Assembly: GCF_000305785.2 (NCBI RefSeq)
Contig: NC_018868.3
Location: 4,014,270-4,078,269 of the forward strand
DNA: 64,000 bases
DNA from: Simiduia agarivorans SA1 = DSM 21679
GTDB taxonomy: Bacteria > Pseudomonadota > Gammaproteobacteria > Pseudomonadales > Cellvibrionaceae
Direction: 5' to 3'
Shown piece by piece: positions 9,043-17,827 of the stretch. A program made the translations under genes and the position numbers. Position 1 is the first letter of the stretch, and each line of letters opens with the position of its first letter. The notes beneath the pieces were generated by a model, which worked only from the letters and a program-made list of their open reading frames with translations, did no database searches and had not been told where the DNA came from.

Positions 9043-9360
9043 TTTTTATAGGTATAAATTCTTAAGAGGGTAATGATGCCACTTTTTCAGCGGGGCTCCC
9101 ACGTCTGAAATGCAGAAAGTGGGGCGTTTAGTATTCCCAGCGGTTTGGTTTCTCAGGTCATCCCGCGGTACGGGTGCGCCAGCTTAGCAGGTCATAGAGA
9201 ATGATTGAGGTGCCAAAACGCACCACTTTGCCCGTTTTACCGAAGGTGGGACGATCCAATTGCCGCTTGAATTCAACGTTGTCTCGCACCCGGCCTGCAT
9301 GGCGGGTGTTATGCCGTGAGCGAAACCGCTCACCACAATAAGCATAACGAGGCTCAAGCA
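9043..9360. promoter_or_regulatory. Shared regulatory region between araC-type gene and GH81 gene
   Basis: These 318 bases hold three imperfect copies of the locus motif: 9112-9126 (gcagaaagtggggcg), the reverse complement at 9219-9235, and 9239-9255 (accgaaggtgggacg). A perfect 7-bp hairpin (9316-9322/9327-9333, gtgagcg) sits 28 bases before the GH81 ATG and may lie in the leader. No gene is present. Confidence 0.5.
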
Positions 9361-12300
9361 ATGAAAATTACCAAACGCAACCTGCGGGTTGCCTCGGCGT
9401 TTGCCGCCCTGCTGAGTGCGCCGGTGTTCGCGGCACTCACGCCAGTCGGTGCCGGCAATATCAGCGATACCATCAATACCGCAAGTCACCGCTGTGTCAT
9501 CGACCACGGCACCTGGATCTGGAATGCCGGCGTGGTAGAGCCGGGCGTGTCCGGCTGTAACCCCATTGGCGCGCCCACCCCGCGCTTTCCTCAGGTACAG
9601 GATCAGGCGGCTAACCAGCCCACCATGACCCACCGCTGGTGGGGCTCGGTATCGTTTATGGGTGAACACGGGATCAATGACCCGGCCGGCGCCGGTTACC
9701 TCACGCCCGATCCGTTTGCGGTGCGCATCAGCAATCGCGGGGCGCGCCTCGGCGGGATACCCGCGGCGCTCAGCACTAATGCGAGCCAGACCGTCAGCAC
9801 TATCCCGGACCCGTTCGCCGAGGTCTTTGATGGCATCGCCGTGGGCAACAGCCAGCACGGCAATCTGCAGGCGCGGCTCAGTAATTACAGCGATGGCTCG
9901 GTCACCGTGGCCTGGAGTGATGGCGCCACCCGGGTGATGGAAGCCACCTTTGTGCACGGTTCGCCCTACGCCTATTTCACGGTCCAGTCGGGGCAGTTGC
10001 AACTGCGTACCAAAGCCGCCAATGGCGGTGAGCGCGGCGTGTTTCACCAGGATGGCAACAGCCTGGGGGTGTGGACCGATGTGGCGGGTATCCGCAACCA
10101 CTTCCTCGCCGTGGTGCCATCGGGCAACAGCTTCAGCGGCGTGAACGGCCAGACGGTAACGCTCAGTGGCAACCGGCTGACGCTGGCGTGGTTGCCCACA
10201 GCGCCCGATGCCAATGTGATTAATCTGCTCAAGGCGCACGCGTTGAAGCCGGTGGATGAGGTGCGCATCGACTATGCGGTGGACCACAACTCCCAGGCGG
10301 TGACCGTGACCCACAGCTACCGCTACCAGGGCCAGGCACAGACCACCCTGGCCGGTCTTCTGCCGATGGCGTGGAAGCGGAGTAATCAACCACTTACCGG
10401 CTACGCCACGCGCAGCGCGCGCGGTGTGACCCGATTCGCTGAAACCCACCAGTTCAGTTACACCCTCCCGTTTGTGGGTCTGTTGCCCAGCCTGCCGGCC
10501 TTTGGCAATTACGATCAGGCCGCGCTGGCAGCATTGGTGCGTGAATTTACCGATCGCCCGCAAAGCGAGTGGAATACAGCCACTGATACCTACTGGGCCG
10601 GTAAGAACTACGGCAAGGTGGCGGAGCTGGCGGCATTGGCGCGCAGCCACGGGCTGATAGCGGAAGCAGATCAGCTGGTGGGCTGGCTCAAGGGCGAGTT
10701 GGAAGACTGGTTCCGCGCCGATACCAACGGCAGCCTGGATGTGAGTAAGTACTTCGTTTACGACGCCAACTGGAATACCTTGCTGGGCTTTGATGAATCC
10801 TTCGGCGCCCAGCAGCAGTTGAACGACCACCATTTCCACTACGGTTACTTCGTGCGCGCGGCGGCGGAAATCTGCCGGGTAGACCGTAGCTGGTGTGGCG
10901 ACAATGCCTGGGGACCCATGGTGGAGTTGCTGATCCGCGATTACGCCGGCGGCCGCAATGATGCGCTCTTCCCTTATTTGCGCAACTTTGACCCGGCCAA
11001 TGGGTTTTCATGGGCGTCGGGCCACGCCAACTTTGTGCAGGGCAACAATAATGAGTCCACCTCCGAGGCCGCCAACGCCTATGGCGCCATGGTGTTGTAC
11101 GGACTGATTACCGGCAATGAGGCGATCCGTGACCGAGGTGTTTACCTGCATGCTTCGTCCACCAATGCCTATTGGGAGTACTGGAACAACATCGACCGCT
11201 ACCGGGGCATGGGTGGCAACCGCGATAATTTTGATCCGGCCTACCCGAAACTCACCACCTCTATTATCTGGGGCAGTGGTCATGTGTTCTCCACCTGGTT
11301 CAGTGGCGCCTATGCGCATATTCTGGGGATTCAGGGGCTGCCCCTGTCACCACTGGTACTGCACATCGGGCAGGAGGCCGATTACCTGCGCGATTATGTC
11401 GCCCTTGGCCTGAGCGAGTCGTCCAACGGCAAACCGTCTGGCCTGGTGGATGATCAATGGCGCGATGTGTGGTGGAACATCTGGGCCATGACCGATGCCG
11501 AAGCCGCCTTTGCGGATTTCCAGAGCTACGGCACGGGCTATGCACCGGAAGCGGGTGAAACCAAAGCGCACACCTACCAATGGCTGCAGGCCTTTCGCCA
11601 GTTGGGGCAGGTAGCGGCAGTACCGGCCAGTTCTCCCGCGGCTGCGGCGTTCCGCAAGGCGGGCGTGACCACCTATGTGGCCTACAACTACGGCAACAGC
11701 TACCAGTACGTGACCTTCGCCGATGGCATGGCGCTGAGCGTGGCACCCCACAGCTTCCGCATCCGCCGCTCGGGCGATGCGCCGGATCAACCGGGCCAGC
11801 AAACACCGGCCGATGGCGTGGTGAATGGCGGCACCGGCGGTGGCGGTGACAATGGCGGTGGTAACGATGGTGGCGGCAATGACGGCGGCGGTAACGATGG
11901 GGGTGGTACGCCTACCGATTGCAGCAACGGGTGTGCAACAGAGTCTGGCGCCAGTCTGATCCTGAGCCTGACCCGGGGCGATATTGTGGACCTGCACTTC
12001 CGGGTTAATGGTGGCGCCCAGCAGAACTTGCGCATGACCGCCACCAGCGCGGGCTGGACCTATGAAATCGCAAGCTTGAATGCCTTTGATCAGGTGGATT
12101 ACAGCTTTACCGTGATTACCGCAGGCGTGGGCGAGGACATAGGCTGGCGGACCCATACCTTTAACGGCACCGGCGGTGGCGACGGCTCAGGCGGCGGTAA
12201 CGGCGGTGAGCCACCCGCCCCCGATTGCCTGAACGGCTGTGCTTTGTCTGTATCCGGTGGCGTGCTGTTTGCCGCCGATGAGGCCGACATTGCCGATGTG

Positions 12301-12477
12301 CACTACAAGGTCAATGGCGGCGCCCAGCAGAATGTGCGTATGCAGCGCGAGGCCACCGGCTGGCGCTATCAGGTCACCGGCCTGCAGCCAGGCGACCAGG
12401 TAAGCTACAGCTTCACCCTGATCACCAATGGCGTCGGCCGCGATACCGGCTGGGCGCAGCACACAGTCACCAACTAA
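9361..12477 (+). CDS. GH81 endo-1,3-beta-glucanase with two CBM56 domains
   Basis: A 1038-residue secreted enzyme that cleaves internal beta-1,3-glucosidic bonds (laminarin, curdlan-type glucans). The start is the ATG at 9361, which opens a Sec signal peptide (cleavage near VFA-A); the longer frame from 9316 is upstream sequence. GH81 residues are recognisable: Asp489 in NDHHFHYGY, and Glu565 and Glu569 in NNNESTSEAANAY, with the 4-residue Glu spacing and ~76-residue distance from the Asp seen in characterised GH81 enzymes. A Gly/Asp-rich linker (about residues 823-852) leads to two ~85-residue repeats (from 854 and from 956), each opening with a C-x3-C pair and containing VNGGAQQN. This is the CBM56 (beta-1,3-glucan-binding) pattern. 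Confidence 0.93.
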   Translation: MKITKRNLRVASAFAALLSAPVFAALTPVGAGNISDTINTASHRCVIDHGTWIWNAGVVEPGVSGCNPIGAPTPRFPQVQDQAANQPTMTHRWWGSVSFMGEHGINDPAGAGYLTPDPFAVRISNRGARLGGIPAALSTNASQTVSTIPDPFAEVFDGIAVGNSQHGNLQARLSNYSDGSVTVAWSDGATRVMEATFVHGSPYAYFTVQSGQLQLRTKAANGGERGVFHQDGNSLGVWTDVAGIRNHFLAVVPSGNSFSGVNGQTVTLSGNRLTLAWLPTAPDANVINLLKAHALKPVDEVRIDYAVDHNSQAVTVTHSYRYQGQAQTTLAGLLPMAWKRSNQPLTGYATRSARGVTRFAETHQFSYTLPFVGLLPSLPAFGNYDQAALAALVREFTDRPQSEWNTATDTYWAGKNYGKVAELAALARSHGLIAEADQLVGWLKGELEDWFRADTNGSLDVSKYFVYDANWNTLLGFDESFGAQQQLNDHHFHYGYFVRAAAEICRVDRSWCGDNAWGPMVELLIRDYAGGRNDALFPYLRNFDPANGFSWASGHANFVQGNNNESTSEAANAYGAMVLYGLITGNEAIRDRGVYLHASSTNAYWEYWNNIDRYRGMGGNRDNFDPAYPKLTTSIIWGSGHVFSTWFSGAYAHILGIQGLPLSPLVLHIGQEADYLRDYVALGLSESSNGKPSGLVDDQWRDVWWNIWAMTDAEAAFADFQSYGTGYAPEAGETKAHTYQWLQAFRQLGQVAAVPASSPAAAAFRKAGVTTYVAYNYGNSYQYVTFADGMALSVAPHSFRIRRSGDAPDQPGQQTPADGVVNGGTGGGGDNGGGNDGGGNDGGGNDGGGTPTDCSNGCATESGASLILSLTRGDIVDLHFRVNGGAQQNLRMTATSAGWTYEIASLNAFDQVDYSFTVITAGVGEDIGWRTHTFNGTGGGDGSGGGNGGEPPAPDCLNGCALSVSGGVLFAADEADIADVHYKVNGGAQQNVRMQREATGWRYQVTGLQPGDQVSYSFTLITNGVGRDTGWAQHTVTN

Positions 12478-12483
12478 GCGATC

Positions 12484-12544
12484 AGTACCAAGGGGCCAGA
12501 CCCCTTGGTTTTGAAGTACCAAGGGGTCTGGCCCCTTGGTACTT
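12484..12544. repeat. GTACCAAGGGG palindromes, copies B and C
   Basis: Two copies of the palindrome seen at 2056-2088 stand head to head: B with arms 12487-12495/12501-12509 and loop ccaga, C with arms 12514-12526/12532-12544 and loop tctgg. An inverted pair like this is typical of REP/BIME elements. It directly follows the GH81 stop codon and could also act as a transcription or mRNA-end barrier. Confidence 0.85.
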
Positions 12545-12579
12545 TGTTCTATTCTGCAGGGAGCTCTTTTCCAGAATGG

Positions 12580-12840
12580 GCCGGCAGCAGGAGAGACATT
12601 TCGGGGACGCGTGAATACCCTTCGGGGCCGGCCACCAAGCACAGCTTGGCGTCGTTCAGCTGCGCGCGAAGCAGTGCTTCGCAAAAACGCTTGCTTCACC
12701 CTTGTAGCTCGACGGCGCCCCTTCGGGCCCGGCCCTCAATCGTAGATTGAGGACGTTTCAGCTTTCGCAAAGCGGTGCTTTGCAAGCAAAAGCTGAAACC
12801 CCTGGCGCCGACGCCCCGCAATATCTCTCCTGCCGCCGGC
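12580..12840. mobile_element. 261-bp MITE-like element with 27-bp terminal inverted repeats
   Basis: Ends 12580-12606 and 12814-12840 are inverted repeats matching at 24 of 27 positions. Inside are stacked perfect hairpins: 12635-12640/12644-12649, 12666-12672/12676-12682 (gcgaagc), 12734-12741/12745-12752 (cctcaatc), and a long one, 12755-12765/12789-12799, enclosing 12767-12773/12777-12783 (gcaaagc). A further pairing, 12648-12654/12809-12815, nests between ends and core. Folded, it would be a multibranched structure on one closing stem. No transposase is encoded, which fits a non-autonomous element or a structured intergenic repeat. Confidence 0.6.
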
Positions 12841-12964
12841 TACCTAACGGCAAGCGATGGTGATTTCTACGGCAAATTTGCCCTATAAATCTCGTGCCAG
12901 TTTAGGTTTCATTTTCTGTAACCTTCTGAAATTTATGGAAATTTTAATTCCCACTTATCCTGTC

Positions 12965-13013
12965 TGCAAAGTGGGACGCGCCATGTTCAAAGTTCTGTCA
13001 AAGTGGGACGACT
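12965..13013 (+). promoter_or_regulatory. Direct repeat of CAAAGTGGGACG upstream of the TonB receptor
   Basis: Two direct copies, at about 12967-12978 (gcaaagtgggacg) and 12999-13010 (tcaaagtgggacg), are spaced about 33 bases apart, close to three helical turns. They end about 85 bases before the receptor ATG. Phased direct repeats fit AraC-family operators. Assignment to the local regulator is an inference. Confidence 0.5.
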
Positions 13014-13096
13014 CCCCCGGAGGCTCAGTCGCAAAGTAATGCTGGGCGGCTACATTCCGGTACCGCTACTAAAATAATAAGGTCGAGGAGACTTGC

Positions 13097-16033
13097 ATGA
13101 GCAACAGAATACGCAAATACCCCCGCACGCTGCTGGCCATTGCCGTAGCCAGTGCTTCCTTTGGCGCCGTGGCCCAGGACGAGGGTATGGACCAATTGGA
13201 AGAGGTGGTAGTCACCGGTATCCGTGGCAGTCTTGAGCGCTCCATGGACATGAAACGCGACGCCCAGGGCGTGGTGGATGCCATCTCTGCTGAAGACATC
13301 GGCAAAATGCCCGACACCAACCTGGCAGAATCCCTGCAGCGCATCACCGGTGTGTCCATCGACCGCCAGAACGGCGAAGGCAGCCGGGTGACCGTACGTG
13401 GCTTCGGACCGGACTATAACGTGGTGACCCTCAACGGGCGTCAGATGCCGGCGGCCAATATTGAGGCAACATCTGCCTCGTCCTCCCGCTCCTTCGATTT
13501 TGCCAACCTCGCTGCCGAGAGTGTGAGTGCGGTTGAAATCTACAAAACCGGTAAGGCATCCCTGTCCACCGGTGGTATTGGCTCGGTGATCAATATTCGT
13601 ACCGCCCGCCCGTTGGAGCAAGACGATCTGGTGGCGAACGTGGGTATCAAGGCCATGCACGATACCTCCACCAAAACCGGCGACAGCTGGACCCCGGAAA
13701 TCTCCGGAATATTCAGCACCAAGTTTGCCGATGACACCATGGGCATTGCGCTCACCGGTTCTTACTCCGATCGTCAGAGCGGCTACGCCAAAGCGGAAAC
13801 CGGCCCAGGCTGGTACACCATTCCCGGTGGCCAGGGCGATTGGGGCTCCATTGCACCGGATAACCCGAATTTTGAGAACGCACCCCAGGCCGGTGACGTC
13901 TACGCCGTGCCTCGTGGGATTGGCTTTGCGTTTGGCGAAATCCAGCGTGAGCGCACCAATGCCCAGGCCACTTTCCAATGGGCTCCAACCGATAAGCTGG
14001 AAGCCACGCTCGATTACACCTTCTCCGAGCAGGATGTGGAGCAGCAGTACAATGCCATGGGCGCCTGGTTTAACGGCGTGCCTGTATCAGGTGCCTTTAC
14101 CCCGGGTACCGGCAATGGCAGCGTAGTTGCACTGACCGAGTACACCGACGGCACCGGCTCAGACGTGACCTTTAACGCCGGCGAATGGGGCACGAAAAAT
14201 ACCAATAACTCGCTGGGTCTGAATGTGGCCTGGCATCCAACCGATGCGCTGACGCTGGTATTTGATTACCACAATTCCAGTGCCAAAAATGGTGCCAAGG
14301 ATGACCGGGGTACTAACAACAATATCGCCGGCGTGCAGTACAACCGCGCAGCCACCACGGTAAATTACACCACCCCGCTGCCCACTGTTTCATTTGAATT
14401 CAATGCGCAGGGTCCGTTCGACCCTTCACAAATGCTGACGTCGGGTACTGCTTTCCGCAATGCGCTGATGAAGCATGATATCGAGCAGGCGAAAATCGAC
14501 GGTACCTTTGAGTTTGAAGACTCAGCGGTGCGCAGCATCGATTTCGGTCTTTCCATGTTGGAATCGGAAAACCGTTCTGCCTTTGCCAATGCCCAGCGCG
14601 ATACCTGGGGCGGTTATGGCACCGCGGCAGATTACGATGACAGCCTGTTTGTGCAGAAGAGCATGGCCAGTGCGCTGGACCAGTTCAGCAGCGCGTCCAG
14701 CCCGGATATGACCCCTTACTACTATGCCTCTGACTTCAATGGCATGAATGACGCCATTGCCGCCATTGCGGCTGCTAACGGCGAAACCTTGGTAGGCGCC
14801 TGTGGCGATCGCTTGTGTGCAAGCAACGATTTCACCACCGATCGTACTACCCAAGAAAGTCAGAAGGGTGCCTATGTGCAGGTGAATCTGGGTTGGGATG
14901 ACCTGGCTATGCCGATTAATCTGGCTGTCGGTTTGCGCTATGAAGACACCAAAGTAGATTCCAAAGCGTTGGTGCCGCAGTACGACTCCATTATCTGGGC
15001 TGCTGATAACGAGTTTGTGGCTCAGGCCAATGGTGTGGATTTCACCCAGCTCAAGGGTGCATATAGCAACTGGCTACCAAACATCGATTTCGACATTGCT
15101 TTTACCGACGATGTTGTGGGTCGTGCGTCGGTGAGCAAAACCATTTCCCGTCCCGGTTATGCGGATATTCAGGGCGGTCAGACCATTGACCCGCTGGTAC
15201 GCTTCAATGGTGGTACCGGTTCCCGCGGTAACCCGGATCTGGATCCGTTTGAATCCACAAACTTCGAATTGTCGGTTGAGTGGTACTACGGCGAAGGCAG
15301 CTATGTGTCGGCCGGTTACTACAAGAAAGACGTAGAGAATTTCATCGGTCAGACTTCATTTGAAGAGACGGTGTTTGATCTTGCTCACCCTGTTCAGGGG
15401 CCACGTTACCAGCAAGCGGTTGCCGATCTGGGTACATCTGACGCCGGTGCTGTTCGCGCCTACATGGAATCACTTTACGGTGCGCCTGTAGAGGGTTCAG
15501 CCGCCGATGGTGACACAGCAGCGGTATTCCGTATGATCGCGCCGGTGAACGCTGAAACCGCCAAGATCGATGGCTTTGAAGTTGCAGTACAGCACATGTT
15601 TGGTGAGTCTGGCTTCGGTGCCATCGTCAATTTCACTACAGTTAACGGCGATATTGCCTACGATAATTTCAATACCAATAAAGGCGCGGGTGTTGAGAAC
15701 CAATTTGCCCTGTTGGGTCTGAGTGATTCCTTCAACATTGTAGGTTTCTACGACAAGAATGGTATTCAGGCGCGTATTGCCTACAACTGGCGTGATGACT
15801 TCCTCAACAGCACCTTCGATGGTAATGGCGAGCGCAACCCGATCTACACCGAGGCCTATGGCCAGTGGGATGTGAACGTGAGCTACGATATCAATGACAA
15901 TTTCGCGATCTTTGCGGAAGGTATCAATATCACCAGCGAAACCCAACGTTTGTATGGCCGTCATGAAAACATGATGATTGGTACCATCCAAACCGGTGCC
16001 CGTTACAACCTAGGTGCCCGCTACACCTTCTGA
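13097..16033 (+). CDS. TonB-dependent receptor, glucan-oligosaccharide type
   Basis: A 978-residue outer-membrane receptor. It has a signal peptide (cleavage near VAQA/AVAQ), a TonB-box-like EEVVVTGIRGSL, a plug domain (IGKMPDTNLAESLQRITGVSIDRQ and GSVINIRTARPL), then a 22-strand beta-barrel ending in the expected aromatic ARYTF. The sequence style matches the TIGR01782 family, common in Caulobacter, Xanthomonas and Cellvibrionaceae for plant and algal carbohydrates. Its position between beta-1,3-glucanase genes suggests import of laminarin oligosaccharides (inference). It has its own regulatory region upstream and a strong terminator downstream. The 23-base AT-rich spacer ends in a GGAG-type RBS (gtcgaggag). 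Confidence 0.92.
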   Translation: MSNRIRKYPRTLLAIAVASASFGAVAQDEGMDQLEEVVVTGIRGSLERSMDMKRDAQGVVDAISAEDIGKMPDTNLAESLQRITGVSIDRQNGEGSRVTVRGFGPDYNVVTLNGRQMPAANIEATSASSSRSFDFANLAAESVSAVEIYKTGKASLSTGGIGSVINIRTARPLEQDDLVANVGIKAMHDTSTKTGDSWTPEISGIFSTKFADDTMGIALTGSYSDRQSGYAKAETGPGWYTIPGGQGDWGSIAPDNPNFENAPQAGDVYAVPRGIGFAFGEIQRERTNAQATFQWAPTDKLEATLDYTFSEQDVEQQYNAMGAWFNGVPVSGAFTPGTGNGSVVALTEYTDGTGSDVTFNAGEWGTKNTNNSLGLNVAWHPTDALTLVFDYHNSSAKNGAKDDRGTNNNIAGVQYNRAATTVNYTTPLPTVSFEFNAQGPFDPSQMLTSGTAFRNALMKHDIEQAKIDGTFEFEDSAVRSIDFGLSMLESENRSAFANAQRDTWGGYGTAADYDDSLFVQKSMASALDQFSSASSPDMTPYYYASDFNGMNDAIAAIAAANGETLVGACGDRLCASNDFTTDRTTQESQKGAYVQVNLGWDDLAMPINLAVGLRYEDTKVDSKALVPQYDSIIWAADNEFVAQANGVDFTQLKGAYSNWLPNIDFDIAFTDDVVGRASVSKTISRPGYADIQGGQTIDPLVRFNGGTGSRGNPDLDPFESTNFELSVEWYYGEGSYVSAGYYKKDVENFIGQTSFEETVFDLAHPVQGPRYQQAVADLGTSDAGAVRAYMESLYGAPVEGSAADGDTAAVFRMIAPVNAETAKIDGFEVAVQHMFGESGFGAIVNFTTVNGDIAYDNFNTNKGAGVENQFALLGLSDSFNIVGFYDKNGIQARIAYNWRDDFLNSTFDGNGERNPIYTEAYGQWDVNVSYDINDNFAIFAEGINITSETQRLYGRHENMMIGTIQTGARYNLGARYTF

Positions 16034-16075
16034 GTTAACTGCTCTCATTCCAACCGGTTCCGGTTGGGGTGACTC

Positions 16076-16114
16076 ATCGCGGGTTTGGATGTATGCCACA
16101 CCCGCGATTTTTTT
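16076..16114 (+). terminator. Rho-independent terminator after the TonB receptor
   Basis: Stem atcgcgggt (16076-16084) pairs with 16100-16108, extended inward with one mismatch, and is followed by seven T. It separates the receptor from the halogenase operon. Confidence 0.85.
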
Positions 16115-16264
16115 GGTTTTCTTTGCATGGGGCGCCGTGTTCGCTTCATGCAAAGGCGACTAAAGTTTTTGAAAAATGCAGGGTTTCCTGTCACATTGTC
16201 TGAATGCAACTCAGACCATGCACCGGCGGAAATGCCTGAGCACATAATAAGCAGGAAAACACCT

Positions 16265-17827
16265 GTGAGCAGTAATGAAATAGAGCAAATTCTTGTGCTT
16301 GGCGGCGGTGCGGCCGGTTGGCTGACGGCGGCGCTGTTGGCGGCGGAGCACGGCCTGAAGCAGGGCGGCCAGTGTCGGGTGATGCTGGTGGAAGCGCCCG
16401 GTATCCCCACCATCGGTGTGGGCGAAGGCACCTGGCCCTCCATGCGCGATACCTTGCGCCGCATCGGTTTACCCGAGATTGCCCTGTTCAGCCACTGCGA
16501 TGCCTCCTTTAAGCAGGGCTCACAATTTATCGGCTGGCGTGACGGGGCTGCCGGCGACAGCTACTACCACCCGTTTTCTCTGCCGCACGGCTATTTTCAA
16601 ATGGACCTCGGCCCTTATCGCCAGGGGCGGGACTATGCCTACGGCGTGAGTGCGCAGGCAGCGGCGTGCGATGCCGGGCGCGCGCCCAAGCAACTGGCCA
16701 CCCCCGAATACGCCGGCGTATTGAATTACGGTTACCATTTTGACGCCGGAAAATTCGGCGAGTGCTTGCGTGAACATTGTGTTCAGCAGTTGGGTGTGGC
16801 CCATGTGCAGGCCGAAGTGGTCGCCGTGGAAGCGGATTCGGGTGGTTTTATTACCGGCTTGAAAACGTCAGCCGGTGATACGCTGGCGGCCGATTTCTTC
16901 GTAGATTGTTCGGGCAGTGCCAGCCGTCTAGTTGGCGAGCATTATCGGGTGCCGTGGGTGAGCAAAACACAGGTGTTGTTCAACGACCGCGCCATTGCCA
17001 CGCAATTGCCTTATGTCAACGCACAAGCCTCCATCGCGTCAGTCACCAAAGCGTGCGCCCACGCCAATGGCTGGGTGTGGGACATTGCATTGCCCTCCCG
17101 GTGCGGCATCGGTTTTGTTTACAGCAGTGCACATCAAACGGAATCGGAAGCTGAATCCGCTTTTCGTCAGTTTTTGCAGACGCGGGCCGTATCCGCGGGT
17201 CTGGACGCTGAGCGCATTGTGCCGGATCTGACTTTGCGCAAACTTAAGTTTGAGCCCGGCCACCGGGAAATATTCTGGACCCACAATTGTGTGGCGGTGG
17301 GCATGTCGGCCGGTTTTATCGAGCCGCTGGAAGCGTCCGCGCTGGCATTGGTGGAACAGTCGGCCGCTGCCATTCGCGATTTTTTACCTGTGCAAAAATC
17401 TGGCCTGCGCGCGGCGGCTAATCAATTCAATACACGCTTTCAGCAACACTGGCAGTCCATTGTGGATTTCCTGAAGTTGCATTACGTGTTGTCCAAACGT
17501 ACCGAGCGCTATTGGTCTGATCATCGCGATCAGGCATCGGTTCCCGACTCATTGGCCGAGGCTCTGGCGCTGTGGCGCGACCGTGCCCCCATGGGGCGCG
17601 ACATCGCCGAGGCGCAGCCGCTGTTTCCTGCCGCCAGTTACCGGTTTGTCTTGCAGGGCATGCAGGCGGAATGCAGCTATTTACGCAGCCCGCGCGCAGA
17701 TCGCAACAACGCGATGGCCGGGCAGTTGCTGAATGAAGTCGCACAGCAAACCCGGCGCTGTCTGGACGGCCTGCCCGATAACCGCGCATTGATCGATGCC
17801 TGGTTAGCGGGCCCGGGTGCGCATTGA
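16265..17827 (+). CDS. Flavin-dependent tryptophan-halogenase-family protein (first copy)
   Basis: A 520-residue protein of the PrnA/RebH family. The GTG start at 16265 has AGGA eight bases upstream and gives the usual family length; the frame is open further up without a better start. Features: FAD-binding GGGAAG (residues 13-18), GVGEGTWPS, an active-site Lys candidate in SFKQGSQF (Lys83), and GFIEPLEAS near the flavin. The WxWxIP motif is diverged to WVWDIALP. It forms an operon with the cupin gene (TGATG overlap) and a second halogenase homologue. Such genes recur beside TonB receptors for carbohydrates, where a halogenated product is not known, so the substrate is uncertain. Confidence 0.82.
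   Translation: MSSNEIEQILVLGGGAAGWLTAALLAAEHGLKQGGQCRVMLVEAPGIPTIGVGEGTWPSMRDTLRRIGLPEIALFSHCDASFKQGSQFIGWRDGAAGDSYYHPFSLPHGYFQMDLGPYRQGRDYAYGVSAQAAACDAGRAPKQLATPEYAGVLNYGYHFDAGKFGECLREHCVQQLGVAHVQAEVVAVEADSGGFITGLKTSAGDTLAADFFVDCSGSASRLVGEHYRVPWVSKTQVLFNDRAIATQLPYVNAQASIASVTKACAHANGWVWDIALPSRCGIGFVYSSAHQTESEAESAFRQFLQTRAVSAGLDAERIVPDLTLRKLKFEPGHREIFWTHNCVAVGMSAGFIEPLEASALALVEQSAAAIRDFLPVQKSGLRAAANQFNTRFQQHWQSIVDFLKLHYVLSKRTERYWSDHRDQASVPDSLAEALALWRDRAPMGRDIAEAQPLFPAASYRFVLQGMQAECSYLRSPRADRNNAMAGQLLNEVAQQTRRCLDGLPDNRALIDAWLAGPGAH

Larger units (their letters stand above)
12478..13096. other. Intergenic region of 619 bases rich in repeats
   Basis: From left to right it holds the paired palindromes 12484-12544, a 261-bp structured element (12580-12840), and the upstream region of the TonB-dependent receptor with two motif copies (12965-13013). 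Short open frames inside the element show no protein resemblance. Confidence 0.7.

Noticed and set aside
9184-10839. 551-codon minus-strand open frame over GH81
   Set aside because: It is antisense to a well-supported signal peptide and catalytic domain, and its composition is typical of shadow frames.
11827-11912. GGTGGCGGTAACGATGG-type tandem repeats
   Set aside because: They code the Gly/Asp linker between the GH81 and CBM56 domains; not an independent repeat element.
12505-12750. Short open frames on both strands in the intergenic region after GH81
   Set aside because: They run through palindromes and the hairpin-rich element; the codon pattern is dictated by the inverted repeats.
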